DNA of 35,458 bases from positions 1-35,458 of the forward strand of contig JAJYFM010000020.1 of assembly GCA_021790895.1 (NCBI GenBank), in the 5' to 3' direction. Positions 34,610 to 35,458 of this stretch are shown one piece after another. The notes under the pieces were generated by a model. That model was not told where the DNA came from. It did no database searches and saw only the letters and a list, made by a program, of their open reading frames with translations. Position 1 is the first letter of the stretch, and the number at the start of each line of letters is the position of its first letter. Source of the stretch: a bacterium. GTDB lineage: Bacteria; Vulcanimicrobiota; Vulcanimicrobiia; Vulcanimicrobiales; Vulcanimicrobiaceae. The position numbers and the translations under genes are program-made.

Positions 34610-34638
34610 ATGGTACAGGGCCGCGGCCGGGTTGTCAA
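34610..34638 (-). promoter_or_regulatory. Sigma70-type promoter of the aroF leader
   Basis: A perfect -35 TTGACA (34633-34638) and a -10 TACCAT (34610-34615) are separated by exactly 17 bases. The expected start is near A34604, which puts the leader-peptide ATG about 4 bases into the message. Confidence 0.8.
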
Positions 34639-34639
34639 C

Positions 34640-34976
34640 GGCAGAGCGAGCGTGCGATGCGATCAGCTCTGCCGGGGCGGCGCAGGGGAGAAGTAACCGG
34701 TCGAGGCAGGCGATTTCGCCGATATTTCACGAGTCCCGCTGGTCCGTTTTTGCGGTCAGGGTCATAGGCCGGGAATCTTCGGATATCCTTGGCTCCCAAT
34801 TCGGGGCCTAGCCCACCGGAATCCACGGTGAAACGAGCCTGCTTTATAACGATTGGAGCCTCTACGTTCGCTTTCAGGTCGAGCAACGCTCGGCAGCGGC
34901 GCGGTCGAAGTGCACGGAACTCCGGTTTGGCTCAAACCCGATTAATGCGTCAGCACATCATTGACCCTGACCCGAT
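34640..34976. other. Intergenic stretch between the aroF promoter and the transposase
   Basis: I see no convincing gene, RNA or terminal inverted repeat in these 337 bases. Short open frames exist on both strands but lack ribosome-binding sites and recognisable content. The end of the IS3-type element should lie somewhere here, probably within 100-150 bases of the transposase stop, but I cannot place its boundary. Confidence 0.5.
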
Positions 34977-35458
34977 TCATGAACCAGGCGGAACTGTGGA
35001 AAATCGGCCCGTTGGGTTCGATTCTACCGACCGCGCATACTCGTTTGGCGTTTTGTTCGCCAACATTGAGTGCGGTCGAAATTCATTATACTCGATCCGC
35101 CAAATTCGCGCAGCCCGGCGAGCCTCGTCGAGGGTCTCAAAATAGGAGGGGTTGAGGAACTCGCGCCGGACGCCGCCGTTAAACGATTCGATAAACGCAT
35201 TGTCGGTCGGCGTTCCCGGTCGCGAGAAATCGACTTGTACTTTATTCGCATACGCCCACTGATCAACGGGCGTCGCGACGAATTCTGTTCCGTTATCGCA
35301 ACGGATCGCTTTGGGCAGGCCGCGTTCCCGGCAGGCGGTCTTCAACACGCGGACGACATCTTCGGAGCGAAAGGATTGCGCCACCTCCATGGCCACGCAT
35401 TCGCGCGAGAAGATGTCGACGATGTTCAACAGACGGTACGAACGTTGGTCGGCAAGTC
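34977..35458 (-). mobile_element. IS3-family transposase (OrfB), C-terminal part, runs off the right edge
   Basis: The frame is open to the window edge. It begins inside the protein with LADQRSYRLLNIVDIFSREC, so the TTG at 35429 is not the true start. The integrase (rve) core shows the second catalytic Asp in CDNGTEF and the catalytic Glu in AFIESFNGGVRREFLNPSYF, followed by the conserved tail YNEFRPHSMLANKTPNEYA. This is the DDE layout of IS3-family OrfB. The first catalytic Asp is probably the one in LLNIVDIFSRE. Its usual partner OrfA and the left end lie beyond the window. The C-terminus looks intact, so the element may be active. Confidence 0.9.

Noticed and set aside
34635-34886. 83-codon minus-strand frame starting with TTG upstream of the aroF promoter
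   Set aside because: No Shine-Dalgarno and no recognisable family, and it ends inside the -35 box. Too weak to call.
1-35458. tRNA, rRNA or CRISPR arrays
   Set aside because: I saw no cloverleaf-like sequences, rRNA segments or regularly spaced short repeats. The regular repeats at 8079-8219 and 22000-22880 are protein-coding.

Overview
This GC-rich window most likely comes from a diderm, motile bacterium. The diderm call rests on an outer-membrane secretin, two lipoproteins, and an MotB with an OmpA-type peptidoglycan-binding domain. The flagellar gene order (fliK-flgD-flgE-flbD-motA-motB-fliM-fliY-fliO-fliP-fliQ-fliR-flhB-flhA, then cheY-cheC-cheA-cheW) is the one usual in Firmicutes-like lineages. 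A Firmicutes-style order in a GC-rich diderm would suit a deep lineage such as Eremiobacterota (WPS-2), but that placement is a guess.

Left part (1-11190, minus strand): a polymorphic-toxin style locus. A secretin gene is followed by a 1767-residue signal-peptide-bearing RHS-repeat protein. Its C-terminal tip looks like an NlpC/P60-type cysteine amidase. The RHS stop codon overlaps the start of a 301-residue lipoprotein, a candidate periplasmic immunity protein. Beyond it lies a second, 5'-truncated RHS core that duplicates about 2.4 kb of the intact gene and runs off the left edge. This is the intact toxin, immunity gene, orphan core arrangement known for Rhs/CDI loci.

Middle (11191-14231): a divergent region with a small membrane protein and an LCP (LytR-CpsA-Psr) ligase on the plus strand, convergent with an unrecognised secreted protein.

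Right part (14291-33571, minus strand): about 19 kb of flagellar and chemotaxis genes, mostly overlapping or a few bases apart. Read in transcription order they encode hook-length control, hook cap, hook, stator, switch, export gate, a PilZ protein and the chemotaxis core. One plus-strand lipoprotein with virginiamycin-B-lyase-like propeller repeats sits between fliR and flhB. Stable hairpins bracket flgE, and one buries the flbD start codon. fliK has a near-perfect Shine-Dalgarno sequence but no ATG/GTG/TTG at the right distance, only an ATA.

Far right (33609-35458): a type I DAHP synthase gene (aroF-type) lies directly upstream of fliK on the same strand. It is preceded by a clear ribosome-mediated attenuator: a sigma70-type promoter, a 21-codon leader peptide with Phe, three consecutive Trp and Tyr codons, and a hairpin plus T7 terminator. 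No terminator is visible between aroF and fliK, so aromatic amino-acid supply could influence flagellar transcription. The window ends in an IS3-family transposase fragment.
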